From positions 1 to 6,533 of the forward strand of contig JBKHBQ010000222.1 in NCBI GenBank assembly GCA_046542305.1: a DNA stretch of 6,533 nt. The letters are read 5' to 3'. The DNA comes from JBKHBQ01 sp046542305. Lineage in GTDB: Bacteria; Bacteroidota; Bacteroidia; Bacteroidales; 4484-276. A program made the position numbers and the translations under genes. The notes under the pieces were generated by a model. The model saw only the letters and a list, made by a program, of their open reading frames with translations. It ran no database searches and had not been told where the DNA came from. Within the stretch, counting starts at the first letter, position 1. Each line of letters begins with the position of its first letter. Below are positions 4,931 through 6,533 of the stretch, in pieces.

Positions 4931-6533
4931 TCAGGAATCCGACTGTTCCAGCACCACGAGCGGTTTGCTGCCGTCCACCATTTTCCCGGTGTTTACATTC
5001 ACCTTTTCGATCACGCCGTCGCGCGGGGCTACCACATTGTTTTCCATTTTCATGGCTTCCACCACTACCAGCACCTGTCCTTTTGCCACGCTGTCGCCTG
5101 ATTTCACATTCACCTTCACCACCTTGCCGGGCATGGGCGTAAAAATCAGTCCCTGTGCGCCGCCGTCGGGGCTGTCGATGCCGGTATACACGTCTTCGCG
5201 TATCAGCAGGTCCTCGCGATGGATCTTGAAAACGTGCCCGTTGCAGCTCACAAAGGCATTGCCGAGGTTGTCGTGCGAGATGTAGGCGTTGAAGATTCCT
5301 TCGCCGGCCTTCACTGTAATCCTGTTTTTGCTCAGGTGCGGGATTTCCACATGATAGGTATGGTCGCCGATAATGACTTCCGAAATTCCCGATTTTTCAG
5401 GATACACCACCACCTCATAGTCGTTTCCATCCATTTTAAGTTTAAATTCCAGCACGTCGCGCCAGTAGCCGATCTGCTCCCAGATGCTGTTTCCTATGGC
5501 CGGCTGCCGGTATTTCAGGTAATACAAAACATAGGAAGCCAGCGGGGCATCGATTACGATCCGGCCGCGCTTTTCTTCGGAGGCCTTTACAAGTTCGTCG
5601 AGATGATCGTCGCAAAAGCGCGTGGAGATGGTATTGTTGATGTAATTTTTTTCCTGAAGCAATTCAATCAGGAACCGGATATTGGTTTTGATGCCGTGGA
5701 TGATATAGTCTTTGAGCACCTCGATCATCTTCAGGCGGGCATGTTCGCGGCTGTCTTCCCACACGATCACCTTTGAGATCATCGGATCGTAAAAGCTGTG
5801 GATGGTGGTGGCTCTGTCGGTGCAGGCATCGATGCGCACCCTGTAGTTTTCCGGCTCGCGATACATGATCATGGTGCCTGGTGAAGGCAGGAAATTGTTG
5901 GCCGGATCTTCGGCATACACGCGGCATTCGATGGCGTGGCCGTCCTGCCGGATATCCTCCTGACTGAAGCTGAGCGGATTTCCTGCTGCCACTTTGATCT
6001 GCTCCTGCACCAGGTCGATGCCGGTCACCATCTCGGTGGTGGGATGCTCCACCTGGATGCGGGTGTTCATTTCGAGGAAGTAAAAATTGAGGTTGTTGTC
6101 CACCAGAAATTCGATGGTACCGGCATTGCTGTAACCGATTTCCTTTGTGATCCTCACGGCGGCTTCACCCATCTGCTCCCTTACTTCGGGGGTGAGGGTG
6201 GGAGAGGGGGATTCTTCGATGATCTTCTGGTAGCGCCGCTGGATGGAGCATTCCCTTTCATAAAGATGCACAGCATTGCCATGCTTGTCGCCCATCACCT
6301 GGATTTCGATGTGCCGCGGCTGCTCCACATATTTTTCAACGTAAACGGTTCCGTCGCCGAAATAGGACTTGGCTTCGCGTTGGGTGGTTTCGATCACGTC
6401 GGGCAATTCGGCATAATCCCTCACGATGCGCATGCCCTTGCCGCCGCCTCCCGCTGCGGCCTTAACCAGAATGGGAAGCGGGATTTTTTTTGCTTCCGCA
6501 ATGAGCGTTTCCGCCTCGCCGGTGACGCCCTGC
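4931..6533 (-). CDS. Acyl-CoA carboxylase alpha subunit: biotin carboxylase plus biotinyl domain (5' end outside window)
   Basis: Carries out ATP-dependent carboxylation of its own biotin, which a separate beta subunit then uses to carboxylate an acyl-CoA (3-methylcrotonyl-, propionyl- or acetyl-CoA). The frame is open from the right edge (first full codon 6532) for 533 residues; about 134 N-terminal residues are missing by alignment with E. coli AccC. Fragment residues 24-34 (KAAAGGGGKGM) are the ATP-grasp glycine loop, so the Met at 6433 is internal. ERECSIQRRYQK is at 92-103, the catalytic EMNTRIQVEH at 154-163 (Glu/Arg/Glu equal to AccC E288, R292, E296), and IECRVYAEDP follows. A middle region of ~150 residues, probably the BT domain that binds the beta subunit, precedes the biotinyl domain. 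EAMKM carries biotinyl Lys495 (codon 5050-5048), 38 residues from the C terminus, as usual. The fused ~667-residue layout is that of 3-methylcrotonyl-/propionyl-CoA carboxylase alpha chains. Acetoacetyl-CoA synthetase downstream favours methylcrotonyl-CoA, but specificity lies in the beta subunit, not visible here. Confidence 0.95.
   Translation of the reverse strand, partial: QGVTGEAETLIAEAKKIPLPILVKAAAGGGGKGMRIVRDYAELPDVIETTQREAKSYFGDGTVYVEKYVEQPRHIEIQVMGDKHGNAVHLYERECSIQRRYQKIIEESPSPTLTPEVREQMGEAAVRITKEIGYSNAGTIEFLVDNNLNFYFLEMNTRIQVEHPTTEMVTGIDLVQEQIKVAAGNPLSFSQEDIRQDGHAIECRVYAEDPANNFLPSPGTMIMYREPENYRVRIDACTDRATTIHSFYDPMISKVIVWEDSREHARLKMIEVLKDYIIHGIKTNIRFLIELLQEKNYINNTISTRFCDDHLDELVKASEEKRGRIVIDAPLASYVLYYLKYRQPAIGNSIWEQIGYWRDVLEFKLKMDGNDYEVVVYPEKSGISEVIIGDHTYHVEIPHLSKNRITVKAGEGIFNAYISHDNLGNAFVSCNGHVFKIHREDLLIREDVYTGIDSPDGGAQGLIFTPMPGKVVKVNVKSGDSVAKGQVLVVVEAMKMENNVVAPRDGVIEKVNVNTGKMVDGSKPLVVLEQSDS
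6188..6210 (+). other. Canonical G-quadruplex-forming motif inside the carboxylase gene
   Basis: Plus-strand G-tracts of 5, 3, 3 and 5 are separated by loops TGA, T and AGA, meeting the G3+N1-7 rule with short loops that favour a stable structure. It lies on the template strand of the carboxylase gene, so the mRNA is C-rich and only DNA could fold. The encoded residues (SPSPTLTPE) align with the normal family sequence, so this is not an insertion. Confidence 0.5.

Noticed and set aside
5219..5776. Plus-strand open frame of 185 codons opposite the carboxylase gene
   Set aside because: Entirely antisense to conserved carboxylase coding sequence, with no recognisable domain and no promoter or ribosome-binding signal.
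6188..6210. G-tract segment as an inserted dispersed repeat
   Set aside because: The protein aligns with the carboxylase family through this segment without an insertion, so it is native coding sequence.
6431..6433. ATG at 6433 as the start of the carboxylase gene
   Set aside because: The frame stays open to the right edge and encodes the conserved ATP-grasp glycine loop just before this Met, so it is internal.

Overview
The window is a compact set of genes that all read from right to left (minus strand), about 50% GC in the genes with short AT-rich gaps. Three things suggest Bacteroidota. A TTTG-N20-TATTTTTG promoter, close to the -33/-7 consensus of that phylum, precedes the acetoacetyl-CoA synthetase gene. 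None of the visible starts has a convincing Shine-Dalgarno sequence. The leaders are A/T-rich. Genus cannot be read from this sequence.

In transcription order the layout is: 6533-4931, the C-terminal ~80% of a biotin-dependent acyl-CoA carboxylase alpha subunit (biotin carboxylase plus biotinyl domain), cut by the window edge; 4885-3737, an acyl-CoA dehydrogenase; 3725-2424, a PLP-dependent class I/II aminotransferase; 2322-2128, a 64-residue single-CDGSH (mitoNEET-like) iron-sulfur protein; 2043-106, acetoacetyl-CoA synthetase; and 42-1, the first 14 codons of a further gene leaving the left edge, possibly HMG-CoA lyase. Gaps are 45, 11, 101, 84 and 63 bp. No tRNA, rRNA, CRISPR array, insertion sequence or convincing hairpin terminator was seen, and no stretch longer than about 100 bp lacks a gene.

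The gene set fits branched-chain amino acid (most likely leucine) and ketone-body catabolism. The aminotransferase would deaminate an amino acid, the dehydrogenase would desaturate an acyl-CoA, the carboxylase would act on an enoyl- or acyl-CoA (3-methylcrotonyl-CoA in the leucine route), and acetoacetyl-CoA synthetase would activate the acetoacetate released by HMG-CoA lyase. The carboxylase beta subunit, the hydratase and the oxo-acid dehydrogenase are not in the window. One detail weakens the simple leucine reading: the dehydrogenase has its catalytic Glu where short-chain acyl-CoA dehydrogenases carry it, not where isovaleryl-CoA dehydrogenase does. The CDGSH protein is the least expected member. 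This looks like a catabolic operon with a few open questions rather than a new defence or mobile system.
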